A stretch of 64,000 nucleotides of DNA from Brevundimonas sp. NIBR10 (GTDB taxonomy: Bacteria; Pseudomonadota; Alphaproteobacteria; Caulobacterales; Caulobacteraceae). Shown piece after piece: positions 18,433 through 27,221 of the stretch (position 1 is its first letter; each line of letters begins with the position of its first letter). The position numbers and the translations under genes are program-made. The stretch covers positions 3,892,501-3,956,500 of the forward strand of contig NZ_CP115464.1 in NCBI RefSeq assembly GCF_027912515.1. Reading direction: 5' to 3'. Under the pieces are notes generated by a model, which was given only the letters and a program-made list of their open reading frames with translations, was not told the DNA's origin and ran no database searches.

Positions 18433-18923
18433 TGGCGTCCTCGCAAGGGCTGGCCGCCTCGGTGCGACTGCCAAGCCCTCAACATGAAATCAGTGTAGTC
18501 GGCACCGGCTCTCAGGATGTACAGCCAACGCCTGTCGGCAAGGCCTTCTGGGTTGGCCATGACGATAACCTTCAGCCCGTTTGGAGGCGATCCCTCGGCT
18601 TGCTCGTCGCCGATGAAGACCCAGTTGGTGCAAGCCCCAACCTCGTAAAACAGACGATAGGGCTGCGGCGATACCGGCCCCCAGATTGCCGCTGTCGGCC
18701 TCACTGTGAAATCTAGGTTGTCTTGATACGGGCCGCTCGCGACCACGTTCTCGATCCTTGCCTCGTAGATGACCGTTACCGCGCGCAGGTCACTATCCCT
18801 GCCCTCGACCGAATTCCTGTCTGCGGGAGGCGAACAAGCCGAGGACGGTGAGGCGAGCCAGATGCAAGCCGAGGCCAAGGCTGCGCCGAAGGTGGAAAAC
18901 GTGGTCCTCTGTATCGTAGTCAT
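18429..18923 (-). CDS. Small secreted protein between E2 and E3 genes, unknown function
   Basis: A 164-residue exported protein with a signal peptide ending near SPSSA, leaving a mature N-terminus CSPPAD. A second Cys sits in VGACTNWVF. The fold looks beta-rich ([26 protein letters not shown]). The C-x-P after the signal peptide and the ARIENV/VGRVTAV strand resemble its upstream neighbour (18920), so the two may be diverged paralogues. Its start overlaps the neighbour's stop and its stop overlaps lpd. No function recognised. Confidence 0.6.
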   Translation of the reverse strand: MTTIQRTTFSTFGAALASACIWLASPSSACSPPADRNSVEGRDSDLRAVTVIYEARIENVVASGPYQDNLDFTVRPTAAIWGPVSPQPYRLFYEVGACTNWVFIGDEQAEGSPPNGLKVIVMANPEGLADRRWLYILRAGADYTDFMLRAWQSHRGGQPLRGRQ

Positions 18924-19414
18924 CGGGCCAATCGCGCCTTCGAGGCGAGGTCAAGCAGGGCCCGGACCATCAGGTCGCTCTGGTCCTGCGGATCGACGGC
19001 GACATTGGCACCCTCGCCGATGAAGCGGGGGTCGGCGGGGACGGTGGCCAGAACCGCCTGTCCGACCGCAGGCGTCCAGCCGACGTAGCAGACCGGATGG
19101 GCGTTCCAGTTGACGATCAGGGGCGCAGCCGGAACCTCGCCCTTGACGGTGTGCAAGGCCTCCAGCGTCGCCCGCCCGAAGGCCTCGCACGCAGTGGCCC
19201 CCGGCATCCCCGGCTCGATCCGCGCCCGCGCCAGATACGCACGGCAGGCGGCGGCGTCCCCCGCCTCGACCGCCGTCACCCGCCCCACGAATACCGCCCG
19301 CGCCTCGGCGATCTCGGCCGCCGTGTCGCGCGGCATGGGCACGCAGGCCAGGGCCGAGGTGGCGAACAGGGAGGCGGCGACGAGGGCGGCGGCGACCGGG
19401 GCGAAGGTCTTCAT
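18920..19414 (-). CDS. Small secreted protein between E2 and E3 genes, unknown function
   Basis: A 164-residue exported protein: signal peptide (MKTFAPVAAALVAASLFATS, cleavage after ALA) and mature start CVPMPRD. Further Cys residues in AACRAYL, GATACEAF and HPVCYVGW suggest disulfides. The early AEARAVFVGRVTAVEAG strand is typical of small secreted proteins of unknown role that begin with Cys after the signal peptide. The gene starts one base after the bkdB stop and is coupled to the next gene by ATGA. Why a periplasmic protein sits in a cytoplasmic dehydrogenase operon is unclear. Confidence 0.6.
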   Translation of the reverse strand: MKTFAPVAAALVAASLFATSALACVPMPRDTAAEIAEARAVFVGRVTAVEAGDAAACRAYLARARIEPGMPGATACEAFGRATLEALHTVKGEVPAAPLIVNWNAHPVCYVGWTPAVGQAVLATVPADPRFIGEGANVAVDPQDQSDLMVRALLDLASKARLAR

Positions 19415-19415
19415 C

Positions 19416-21170
19416 TCATCCCATCCAAAGCGTCGCAGGCTGTTCCAGCAATCCCTTGATCCGCTGCACGAACACGGCCGCGTCGTGGCCGTCGACGATG
19501 CGGTGATCGAAGCTGGACGACAGGTTCATCATCTTTCGGATGACCATCTGGCCGTCCTTGACCATGACCCGTTCGGCGATCTTGTTGGGGCCGACGATGG
19601 CGACCTCGGGGTGGTTGATGATCGGGGTGTGTACGACCCCGCCCAGCGTGCCCAGCGAGGTGATGGTGATGGTCGAGCCGGACAGTTCCTCGCGTTTGGC
19701 CGAGCCGTCCTTGGCCGCGCCCGAGACCCGCGCGATCTCCAGCGCCGTCGCCCACGCATCGAGCGCCTCGGCATGACGGACCACCGGCACCATCAGCCCG
19801 TTCGGCGTCTGGGCGGCGATGCCCAGATGCACGGCGGCGTGCTGGGTCAGGACCCCGGCCTCGTCGTCATAGGTGGCGTTGATGCTGGGCTGGTCCCGCA
19901 ACGCCACGACGATGGCGCGGGCAATGAAGGGCAGGATGTTGAGCTTGGGCTGATCCTTGGCCTTGGTCGCGTTCAGGTGGGCGCGAAGCTCCTCCAGCGC
20001 CGTCATGTCGATTTCCTCGACATAGGTGATGTGCGGGATGCGCCGCACACTCTCGGCCATCTTCTCCGCGATCTTGCGACGCAGGCCGATGATGCGGACC
20101 TCGGTGGTGCCTTCGGCCTTGGCGAACATCGTCGGCGCCGACGATCCGGACACGGACGGTTGTGTCGATCCGTGGGTTAGGAAGGCGTCAAGGTCGTCAT
20201 GGCCGATGCGTCCGGCCGGGCCGGATCCTGGGACGAAGGCCAGGTTGATGCCCATGTCGCGGGCGCGGTTGCGCACGGCGGGGGAGGCGAGGGGGCGGAC
20301 ACCGGGGGTCTGCGCGGTGCGGGCGACGGGGGGCAGTGGCGTGGCGGATGGAGCCCCTCCACCACCTGCGGCGGTCCCCCTCCCCGCTGCGCGTGGAGGA
20401 GATGCATCGGCGACCGTCTCCTCCCCGGTCGCGCTTGCGACTGGGGAGGGGGACCGCGAAGCGGTGGAGGGGCTGGCGGCCAAAGGCTCGCTGTTCCCCG
20501 CCCCTTCGACGCTGAAGGTCACCAGCGGGCCGCCGACGGGCGACTGGGTTCCGGGCTGGCCGTGCAGGGCGGCGACGACACCCGCGACCGGTGATGTCAG
20601 CTCGACCGTGGCCTTGTCGGTCATGATCTCGGCCAGCAGCTGGTCCTCCTCGACCTCATCCCCGACCGCGACGTGCCAGGCGACCAGTTCGGCCTCGGCC
20701 GTGCCTTCGCCGACGTCGGGCAGGCGGAAGATGTAGGTTCCGCTCGAGGCCGGTGTCGCCCCCTCCGTCACGTCGCTATCGCTCCGCGCCACCTCCCCAT
20801 CCTGCGGATGGGGAGGAGAGATGTCGTCGTTCTCCTCCCCGTCGGCGTCAGCCGATGGGGAGGTGGCATCGCCCTCTTGGGCGATGACGGAGGGGGCGAC
20901 ACCGACGTCAGGAGCGGCGTTCCCCGCTCCCTCCACCTCGAACTCCACCAGCGGCCCGCCGACCGGCGACTGCACCCCCGGCTCGCCGTGCAGGACCGTA
21001 ACGACACCCGACACCGGCGAGGTCAGCTCGACCGTCGCCTTGTCGGTCATGACCTCGGCCAGCAGCTGGTCTTCCTCGACCGTGTCGCCGACCGCGACGT
21101 GCCAGGCGACCAGTTCGGCCTCGGCGGTGCCCTCGCCCACGTCGGGCAGTTTGAAGACGAAACGGCCCAT
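19416..21170 (-). CDS. bkdB: Branched-chain 2-oxoacid dehydrogenase E2 (acyltransferase) with two lipoyl domains
   Basis: About 584 residues from the ATG at 21170. Order: lipoyl domain 1 (residues about 1-80, lipoyl Lys44 in MTDKATVEL), linker, lipoyl domain 2 with nearly the same sequence, long Ala/Pro/Ser/Thr linker, a peripheral subunit-binding domain (SPAVRNRARDMGINLAFVPG), and the catalytic domain with DHRIVDGHDAA at the end. E2 transfers branched acyl groups from E1 to CoA. Both linkers contain long DNA palindromes (20353-20473 and 20752-20903). Most bacterial Bkd E2s have a single lipoyl domain. Overlaps bkdA2 by one base. Confidence 0.9.
   Translation of the reverse strand: MGRFVFKLPDVGEGTAEAELVAWHVAVGDTVEEDQLLAEVMTDKATVELTSPVSGVVTVLHGEPGVQSPVGGPLVEFEVEGAGNAAPDVGVAPSVIAQEGDATSPSADADGEENDDISPPHPQDGEVARSDSDVTEGATPASSGTYIFRLPDVGEGTAEAELVAWHVAVGDEVEEDQLLAEIMTDKATVELTSPVAGVVAALHGQPGTQSPVGGPLVTFSVEGAGNSEPLAASPSTASRSPSPVASATGEETVADASPPRAAGRGTAAGGGGAPSATPLPPVARTAQTPGVRPLASPAVRNRARDMGINLAFVPGSGPAGRIGHDDLDAFLTHGSTQPSVSGSSAPTMFAKAEGTTEVRIIGLRRKIAEKMAESVRRIPHITYVEEIDMTALEELRAHLNATKAKDQPKLNILPFIARAIVVALRDQPSINATYDDEAGVLTQHAAVHLGIAAQTPNGLMVPVVRHAEALDAWATALEIARVSGAAKDGSAKREELSGSTITITSLGTLGGVVHTPIINHPEVAIVGPNKIAERVMVKDGQMVIRKMMNLSSSFDHRIVDGHDAAVFVQRIKGLLEQPATLWMG
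20353..20473. repeat. Palindromic element within the bkdB coding sequence (linker 2)
   Basis: Perfect inverted arms GCCCCTCCACC/GGTGGAGGGGC at the ends and GGTCCCCCTCCCC/GGGGAGGGGGACC inside form a nested 121-bp palindromic unit. It encodes the Ala/Ser/Pro/Gly-rich linker between lipoyl domain 2 and the subunit-binding domain without breaking the frame. The make-up (CTCCCC/GGGGAG stems around GCGCTTGCG-like loops) matches intergenic palindromes in this genome. Confidence 0.7.
20752..20903. repeat. Palindromic element within the bkdB coding sequence (linker 1)
   Basis: GGTGTCGCCCCCTCCGTCA and TGACGGAGGGGGCGACACC are a perfect 19-bp inverted pair 152 bp end to end; nested inside is GCCACCTCCCCAT/ATGGGGAGGTGGC (13 bp) and further small hairpins. 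It codes for the acidic linker between lipoyl domains 1 and 2, in frame. Confidence 0.75.
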
Positions 21171-22289
21171 CAGCGGGGTCCTCCGGTCATCACCGATTTC
21201 AGGGCGGCGCCCACGCGCTCCGGCCCCGGGAAATATTCCCACTCGAAGGCGTGCGGATAGGGGGTGTCCCAGCCGGCGACGCGCGCGATCGGCGCCTCCA
21301 GATGATAGAAGCAGCGTTCCTGGACCAGGGCCGACAGTTCCGCTCCGTACCCGGACGTTTTCGGGGCCTCATGCACGATCACGCAGCGACCGGTCTTCTT
21401 CACACTGGCCTCAATGGTGGCGATGTCGAGCGGAACGAGGGTGCGCAGGTCGATGACCTCGGCGTCCACGCCCGCGTACTCGGCGGCCGCCAGCGACACC
21501 CAGACCATGGTACCGTAGCACAGAACGGTGACGTCGGCGCCCTCGCGGACCACCCTGGCCTCGCCGATCGGCACGACATATTTGCCGGTCGGGACCTGGG
21601 CGACGTCCTGCGCCTTCCACGGCGAGACGGGGTTCTTGTGCCAGCCGTCGAAGGGGCCGTTGTAGAGCCGTTTGGGCTCGAAGAAGATGACCGGATCGTC
21701 GTCCTCGATCGCCGCGATCAGCAGACCCTTGGCGTCATAGGGATTGGACGGGATGACGACCTTCAGTCCCGCCACATGGGTGAACAGGCTCTCGGGCGAC
21801 TGGCTGTGCGTCTGGCCGCCGAAGATGCCGCCGCCATAGGGGGAGCGCACCACGATCGGGCTCGTGAACTGGCCGCCCGAGCGGTAGCGCAGCTTGGCCG
21901 CCTCGGAGACGATCTGGTCGTAGGCGGGATAGATGTAGTCGGCGAACTGGATCTCGACGACCGGGCGCAGACCATAGGCGCCCATGCCGATGGCGGCGGC
22001 GGACCAGGCCGCATTCGCTGATCGGGGTGTCGAAACTGCGGGTCAGGCCGTGCTTCTGCTGCAGCTGGTCCGTGACCCGGAACACGCCGCCGAAATAGCC
22101 CGTGTCCTCGCCGAAGCTCAAGACATTGTCGTCCTCGGCCATCTTGACGTGCAGGGCCGAATTCAGCGCCTGGATCATGTTCATGGGCTGGACGGCGGCG
22201 CTCTCTGGCGCGGGTGCGGTCTCGGGACCGTCGGCCATGTCGGGGCCGATGCCGTCGTTCTGGTCTGCGGGGGAATAGGTCTCGCTCAT
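21170..22289 (-). pseudogene. bkdA2: Branched-chain 2-oxoacid dehydrogenase E1 beta, frameshifted as given
   Basis: The gene is complete in two frames. From ATG 22289 the frame reads normally to DTPISECGLV, then breaks; the remainder (GMGAYGLRPVVEIQFADYIYPAYD... to the stop at 21170) is in another frame. The family reads ISE(S/C)GIVG.A.GMGAYGLRP without a gap, so one extra base lies in the C/GCC-repeat run at 21992-22001 (10 bases where 9 are expected). The rest is intact, about 350 residues with thiamin-enzyme beta-subunit features. Either a sequencing/assembly error, a phase-variable repeat, or a real loss. Two bases separate it from bkdA1. Confidence 0.85.
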
Positions 22290-22291
22290 GG

Positions 22292-23545
22292 TCAGACTCC
22301 CACCTCGCCGCGTTGTTCGGTCAGCCGCCAGTCGGGGGTGGCGAACACCTCCTCGAACATCGTCTTCACCGAGGGACGCGACTGGCCCAGGGTGCCGATG
22401 GCCTCGGACTCGCGACCGGCCTGACGGACCTGTTCGACGGCGGCTTTCAGCGCCGCCTCGTGGCGCTCGTCATCCCATTCGCCGATGGAGGTCAGGTGCT
22501 GACGCAGGCGCTGGATCGGATCGCCGAGCGGCCATTTGTCATGCTCGTCAGCCGGCCGGTACTTGCCCGGATCGTCGGATGTCGAGTGGGGCGCGCCGCG
22601 ATAGGTGAACAGCTCGATCACCGTCGCCCCCTGGTTCGACCGGGCGCGTTCCTCGGCCCATTGGGTCGCGGCCCAGACCGCCAGGAAGTCGTTGCCATCG
22701 ACCCGCAACGCCGGCAGGCCGTAACCGATGGCCTTCGAGGCGAAGGTCGTCTCATTGCCCCCGGCGATGCCCTGGAAGGAGCTGATGGCCCACTGGTTGT
22801 TGACGATGTTCAGGATCACCGGCGCGCGATAGACGGCCGCGAAAGTCAGCGCGTTGTGAAAGTCGCCCTCGGCCGTGGCCCCGTCGCCGGTCCAGGCGAT
22901 CGCGATCTTGTCGTCACCCTTGTAGGCGCTGGCCATGGCCCAGCCCACCGCTTGCGGGACCTGCGTCCCCAGATTGCCGCTGATGGTGAAGAACCCATAG
23001 TCCTTGGCCGAATACATGATCGGCAACTGGCGGCCTTTGATCGGATCCGAGGCGTTGGAATAGATCTGGTTCATCATGTCGACCAGCGGATAGCCGCGCG
23101 CGATCAGAAGCCCCTGCTGGCGATAGGTCGGGAACCCCATGTCCTCGCGCGACAGGATCATTCCCTGTGCCACCGCGATGGCCTCCTCGCCCGTGCATTT
23201 CATGTAGAAACTGGTCTTGCCCTGGCGGTGAGCGCGATGCATCCGGTCGTCGAAGGCGCGGGTCAGGATCATGGCGTTCAGGCCGCGCCGCATTGTGTCG
23301 GCGTCCAAACGCGGGTTCCACGGCCCGACCGCGGTGCCGTCCTCGTCCAGCACCCGGATCAAACGGAAGGCCAGGTCCATCATCTGCACCGGCCGCGCAT
23401 CGACGGGCGGACGATCCACGGCGCCCGCGACATCGAGCTTCAGGTGGCTGAAGTCGGGCGTATCCCCCGGCCGCCCGGCCGGTTCCGGCACGCGCAGCGA
23501 AAGCGGACGGCTGTTTCGGGTCGAATCGGTCTCGGGCACCGTCAT
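22292..23545 (-). CDS. bkdA1: Branched-chain 2-oxoacid dehydrogenase E1 alpha
   Basis: About 417 residues from ATG 23545 (MTVPETDSTRNSRPLSL). Thiamin-diphosphate enzyme that decarboxylates branched 2-oxoacids from Val, Leu and Ile. The TPP motif GDGATAEGDFHNALTFAAVY...NNQWAIS is intact, and RLHVPEP-like LSLRVPEPAGRPG, FPTYRQQGLL, ISGNLGTQVPQAVGWAMA and HSTSDDPGKYRP match BkdA1 rather than pyruvate dehydrogenase E1. An in-frame upstream ATG (23599) is less likely. First gene of the operon, divergent from the Lrp-type regulator. Confidence 0.92.
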   Translation of the reverse strand: MTVPETDSTRNSRPLSLRVPEPAGRPGDTPDFSHLKLDVAGAVDRPPVDARPVQMMDLAFRLIRVLDEDGTAVGPWNPRLDADTMRRGLNAMILTRAFDDRMHRAHRQGKTSFYMKCTGEEAIAVAQGMILSREDMGFPTYRQQGLLIARGYPLVDMMNQIYSNASDPIKGRQLPIMYSAKDYGFFTISGNLGTQVPQAVGWAMASAYKGDDKIAIAWTGDGATAEGDFHNALTFAAVYRAPVILNIVNNQWAISSFQGIAGGNETTFASKAIGYGLPALRVDGNDFLAVWAATQWAEERARSNQGATVIELFTYRGAPHSTSDDPGKYRPADEHDKWPLGDPIQRLRQHLTSIGEWDDERHEAALKAAVEQVRQAGRESEAIGTLGQSRPSVKTMFEEVFATPDWRLTEQRGEVGV

Positions 23546-23716
23546 TCCTGGTCTTCCATCCTGCCGAATTGGGGTCTGGCGTCCGGTTGATCCGGCCACG
23601 ATTGTCTTTATAGCGCCTGATAGCAGAGAGCGCAGATCAAGACTTACTGAACTTTGCCTTGCAATAGGCGGTATCAGGGTATTTTATTGCGCCATAAGAA
23701 CAATTGGAGAAACGCC
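23546..23716. promoter_or_regulatory. Divergent control region of bkd operon and Lrp regulator
   Basis: 171 bases between the two divergent starts, clearly more AT-rich than its surroundings from 23620 on (ACTTACTGAACTTTG, GGGTATTTTATTGCG). Repeated short AT-rich half-sites (TTGCAATA, TATTGCGCCATAA) suit Lrp-family binding, which prefers loose AT-rich palindromes. GGAG six bases before TTG 23717 is the regulator's ribosome-binding site. Confidence 0.45.
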
Positions 23717-24205
23717 TTGGCGGACGAACTGGATCCCATCGACGCGCGCATTCTGGACATCCTGCAACAGGACGCAGGACTGTCGGTCGCGGAGGTCGCC
23801 GATCGGGTCGGACTGTCGGCTTCGCCGTGCTGGCGCCGGATCAAGAGACTGGAAGATTCCGGCCTGATCCGCAAGCGCGTGACCCTGCTGAACGCCCAGC
23901 TTCTGGGCCTCGACTTCGAGGTCTATGCCATCGTCAAGCTGAGCCTGCCGTCCAACGAAAACCTCGAACTGTTCGAGAAGGCCGTCGAGCAATGGCCCGA
24001 GGTCGTCCAGTGCGCCACCATCACCGGCCGCGAGGACTATGTGCTGCGTATCGTGACGTCGGACATGCACGCCTTCGACACCTTCCTCAGGAACAAGCTG
24101 CTGACCCTGGGCATCGTCTCGGACTGCGAGAGCCATATCGTGACGCGCGGGGTCAAGAACGTGACCGCCCTGCCGCTCGGCATCATCACCCCGCACGTCA
24201 AATAG
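23717..24205 (+). CDS. bkdR: Lrp/AsnC-family regulator, probable BkdR
   Basis: About 162 residues. N-terminal HTH (ARILDILQQDAGLSVAEVAD, SASPCWRRIKRLEDSGLI) and a RAM ligand-binding domain (VYAIVKLSL, ATITGREDYVLRIVTSDM). The start is a TTG at 23717, with GGAG in front and the family-typical DELDPIDARILD following; the upstream ATG at 23654 would add 21 residues lacking family similarity. Divergently placed next to the bkd genes, as bkdR is in Pseudomonas, where it activates the operon in response to branched-chain amino acids. The regulatory role here is inference from context. Confidence 0.85.
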   Translation: MADELDPIDARILDILQQDAGLSVAEVADRVGLSASPCWRRIKRLEDSGLIRKRVTLLNAQLLGLDFEVYAIVKLSLPSNENLELFEKAVEQWPEVVQCATITGREDYVLRIVTSDMHAFDTFLRNKLLTLGIVSDCESHIVTRGVKNVTALPLGIITPHVK

Positions 24206-24240
24206 GCCCAGCACCGAGACGACGCGGCGCATAATATTGA

Positions 24241-24265
24241 CGGGCCGCCGCGACGACGCGGCCCG
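24241..24265 (+). terminator. Hairpin after the Lrp-type regulator
   Basis: CGGGCCGC-N9-GCGGCCCG is an 8-bp perfect stem 36 bases after the stop. No T-run; a possible transcript 3' end before ubiE. Confidence 0.4.
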
Positions 24266-24300
24266 GTGACGCCGCGCCCGCGACGCGCTAGACCGCGCGG

Positions 24301-25086
24301 ATGACCACGACCTCCCATGGCCCCCATTCCTCGGGCGACACCTCCTCCTTCGGCTTTCGCGACGTGGACGCGAAGGACAAGGTGCGGATGGTGCGGGGCG
24401 TGTTCGACAGCGTGGCGTCCAACTACGACCTGATGAACGACCTGATGAGCGCGGGCGTCCACCGGCTGTGGAAGGATGCGGCGGCCTCCAAGCTCAACTG
24501 CCGACCGGGCGAGACCATCCTCGACGTCGCCGGCGGCACCGGCGACATGGCGCGGCGTTATTCGAAGATGGCGCGCCGGGCCCAGGAACGGAACGGTGGC
24601 GAGGATGCCTCGGTCATCGTGCTGGACTACAATGCCGAGATGATCATGGCCGGGGTCGAAAAGGGCGGCGAGCCCGAGATGCGCTGGACCGTCGGCGACG
24701 CCATGGCCGTGCCCCTGCCCGACGCCTCGGTCGACGCCTATTCGATCAGCTTCGGCATCCGGAATGTCGCCGACATCGCCGTGGCCCTGTCCGAGGCGCG
24801 GCGGGTGCTGAAGCCGGGCGGCCGGTTCCTGTGCCTGGAGTTCTCGCGCCCCACCACCGAGGCTTTGCGCCGCGCCTATGACGCTTGGTCCTTCAACGCC
24901 ATTCCGGCCATCGGCCAATGGGTCGCCAAGGATCGCGACAGCTATCAGTATCTGGTCGAGAGCATCCGCCGCTTCCCGGATCAGGCGACCTTCAAGGCCA
25001 TGATCGAGGCGGCCGGGTTCCGGAACGTCACGGTCACCAACCTGTCGGGCGGTGTGGCGGCGATCCATTTCGGGTGGGCGATCTGA
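24301..25086 (+). CDS. ubiE: Ubiquinone/menaquinone C-methyltransferase UbiE
   Basis: A 261-residue SAM methyltransferase that C-methylates the polyprenyl benzoquinol ring in ubiquinone synthesis. Family landmarks are all there: [25 protein letters not shown], motif [14 protein letters not shown], the [25 protein letters not shown] signature, and [10 protein letters not shown]. ubiB begins inside its last codons, so the two form an operon. No menaquinone genes are seen, so the ubiquinone role is the likely one. Confidence 0.95.
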   Translation: MTTTSHGPHSSGDTSSFGFRDVDAKDKVRMVRGVFDSVASNYDLMNDLMSAGVHRLWKDAAASKLNCRPGETILDVAGGTGDMARRYSKMARRAQERNGGEDASVIVLDYNAEMIMAGVEKGGEPEMRWTVGDAMAVPLPDASVDAYSISFGIRNVADIAVALSEARRVLKPGGRFLCLEFSRPTTEALRRAYDAWSFNAIPAIGQWVAKDRDSYQYLVESIRRFPDQATFKAMIEAAGFRNVTVTNLSGGVAAIHFGWAI

Positions 25087-26678
25087 CCGCCAATCCCAAC
25101 GCCTATCGCGTCGCGCCCACCCCGCCCGTCGCGGTGCGGGTGCGCGATCCCCTGGGCGCGGCCTGGCGGCTGATCGGATGGGCTTGGGTGCTGGTCCGCC
25201 ACGACGCCCTGGCCCCGCGCGAGATCACGCATCTGCTGCCCGGCTGGCTGCGGCCGCTGATCCATTTCATCCATCTGTTCGCCGGACGCGAGGGCCGCGA
25301 CGGGCGCCCGGGCCAGAGGCTGGGCAAGGCGTTCGAGCATCTGGGACCCGTCGCCATCAAGCTGGGCCAGGTCCTGGCCACCCGCGCCGACATCTTCGGC
25401 ACCGAGTTCGCCACCGATCTGGGGCGCCTGAAGGACAAGCTGCCGCCCTTTCCCACGGATCAGGCACGGCGCGAGATCGAGCGGTCGCTGGGCCGCACCA
25501 TCGACAGCCTGTTCATCGACCTGGGCGACCCCATCGGCGCGGCGTCGCTCGCCCAGGCCCACCCCGCCTGGCTGGCCGACGGGCGCAAGGTGGCGGTCAA
25601 GGTGCTGCGGCCCGGAGTCGAGCGTCGCGTCATCGGCGGGCTGGAGTCGATGCGGCTGGGTGCCGGCGTCGTCCATCGGCTGGTCCCCGCCGCCCGCCGT
25701 CTGGAGCCCCGCGCCTTCGTCGAGACCGTGGCCCGCTCGATGGAGCTGGAGCTCGACATGAGGCTGGAGGCCGCCGCCGCCTCCGAGCTCAAGGACGTGA
25801 TGGACAAGTCGATCGCCGAGGGCGTCGGCCACATGACCGCCCCCGGCGTGGTCTGGGACGGGGTCGGCAAGCGGGTGCTGACGCTGGAGTGGGCGACCGG
25901 CATCGCCATGACCGATCCGCTGGCCGCCGTTCAGCCGGGCCTCGACAAGAACGCCCTGGCCGACAACGTCGTACGCGCCTTCCTGTCCCAGGCGCTGGAC
26001 CACGGCGTCTTCCACGCCGACCTGCATGAGGGCAACCTGTTCTGCTCGGCCCCGGCCGAACTGACGGCGGTGGATTTTGGCATCGTCGGCCGCCTGGGCC
26101 CCGGCGAGCGGCGCTATCTGGCCGAAATTCTCTGGGGCTTTCTGAACCGCGACTATCCCCGTATCGCCCGCGTCCATTTCGAGGCCGGATACGTGCCGCC
26201 GCACCATTCGGTCGAGGCCTTCGCCCAGGCCCTGCGCGCGGTGGGCGAGCCGGTCATCGGCAAACAGGCGTCGCAGGTCTCCATGGGCCGGCTGCTGGGC
26301 CAGTTGTTCGAGATCACCGCCCTGTTCGACATGCACCTGCGGCCCGAGCTGATCCTGTTGCAGAAGACCATGGTCTCGGTCGAGGGCGTGGCGCGACGCC
26401 TGAACCCCGATCACGACCTGTGGGCGGCTGCCCAGCCGGTGGTCGAACGCTGGATCCTGCGCGAGCTGGGCCCCAGAGCCCAGATCCGCGACGGTGTCCG
26501 TGAGCTGATTTCGGGCGCCAAGGCCCTGTCTCGCCTCGTCCAGGACCCGCCGGCGCCCAGCCCGACCGTGGTTCAGGTCATCCAGACGCCACGATGGCTG
26601 GTGGTTTGTGTCGTTGTCGCAACCGCCGCCTCGGTCGGTGCCCTGATCCTGTCGCTTTGGTCGGTCATTGCAGGATAA
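25074..26678 (+). CDS. ubiB: Ubiquinone biosynthesis kinase-like protein UbiB
   Basis: About 534 residues from GTG 25074 (overlaps ubiE by 13 bases). ABC1/ADCK-family atypical kinase needed for ubiquinone synthesis: the KxGQ motif ([16 protein letters not shown]), an A-rich loop ([11 protein letters not shown]), the ExD-type [13 protein letters not shown] region, [10 protein letters not shown] as the catalytic/metal loop and [11 protein letters not shown]. Two hydrophobic helices at the C-terminus anchor it in the membrane. The A-rich loop reads AQAH where AQVH is more usual. Follows ubiE in an operon. Confidence 0.93.
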   Translation: MGDLTANPNAYRVAPTPPVAVRVRDPLGAAWRLIGWAWVLVRHDALAPREITHLLPGWLRPLIHFIHLFAGREGRDGRPGQRLGKAFEHLGPVAIKLGQVLATRADIFGTEFATDLGRLKDKLPPFPTDQARREIERSLGRTIDSLFIDLGDPIGAASLAQAHPAWLADGRKVAVKVLRPGVERRVIGGLESMRLGAGVVHRLVPAARRLEPRAFVETVARSMELELDMRLEAAAASELKDVMDKSIAEGVGHMTAPGVVWDGVGKRVLTLEWATGIAMTDPLAAVQPGLDKNALADNVVRAFLSQALDHGVFHADLHEGNLFCSAPAELTAVDFGIVGRLGPGERRYLAEILWGFLNRDYPRIARVHFEAGYVPPHHSVEAFAQALRAVGEPVIGKQASQVSMGRLLGQLFEITALFDMHLRPELILLQKTMVSVEGVARRLNPDHDLWAAAQPVVERWILRELGPRAQIRDGVRELISGAKALSRLVQDPPAPSPTVVQVIQTPRWLVVCVVVATAASVGALILSLWSVIAG

Positions 26679-26699
26679 CGATTTCCCGGAGTTGCCTGC

Positions 26700-27194
26700 A
26701 TGAAGTCCGCCCTCGCCGCCGCCGTCCTGATCTCCGCCGCCCTCGCCCTGCCGGCCGCCGCCCAGACCGCACCCCAGACCGGTGCCGCTGCGGGCCGCCT
26801 GCCCAACACCTTCGACCAGCCCGCAGCCCCGCCGCGCGCCGCGCCGGTGCCCGCCCCGGCCGAAGTGTCAGAGCCTTCCGACCCCGCCAAGGTCGCCGCC
26901 GCCGAGGCCATGCTGCGCACCACCATCGCCGCCTTCCAGGCCGGCACGCCCAACTACGGCGACATGACCCCGGACCTGGCCGACAAGGTCCGCCAGCAGG
27001 CCCCGAGCATGGCCCCGATCTTTGCCCAACTCGGCGCGCTGGGGGATATCGCCCATGTCGCCACCCAGGACGGCGCCGAACTGTTCCTGGTCGGTTTCGA
27101 AAACGCCCCGACCCAGTGGATCCTCGGCCAGAACGATCAGGGCAAGATCGTCGCCCTGCTGTTCCGCCCGGCCCCGCCGCGGCCGGCAGCCTGA
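26700..27194 (+). CDS. Secreted protein of unknown function
   Basis: A 164-residue protein with a signal peptide (MKSALAAAVLISAALALPAAAQ), a Pro/Ala-rich stretch, then a small folded domain (AEAMLRTTIAAFQAGTPNYGDMTPDLADKV ... IWILGQN, KIVALLFRP). The LxxxIxxxQxGxxxxxxM pattern and LGxxxxxxxxxxxxDGxxxFxVxFEN-like half suggest a DUF3887/NTF2-like substrate-binding fold, but I cannot assign it. It follows ubiB after 21 bases. Confidence 0.55.
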   Translation: MKSALAAAVLISAALALPAAAQTAPQTGAAAGRLPNTFDQPAAPPRAAPVPAPAEVSEPSDPAKVAAAEAMLRTTIAAFQAGTPNYGDMTPDLADKVRQQAPSMAPIFAQLGALGDIAHVATQDGAELFLVGFENAPTQWILGQNDQGKIVALLFRPAPPRPAA

Positions 27195-27221
27195 TTTCAG
27201 GCGGCCGGCCCGGTCCCAGGA

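Noticed and set aside
22010..22289. A separate short gene at the 5' end of bkdA2
   Set aside because: The first part matches the N-terminus of E1 beta and continues in another frame; one gene with a frameshift is simpler.
24486..25072. An earlier start for ubiB inside ubiE
   Set aside because: The extra N-terminus is the frame-shifted shadow of ubiE; the GTG at 25074 fits family length and the overlap style of the region.
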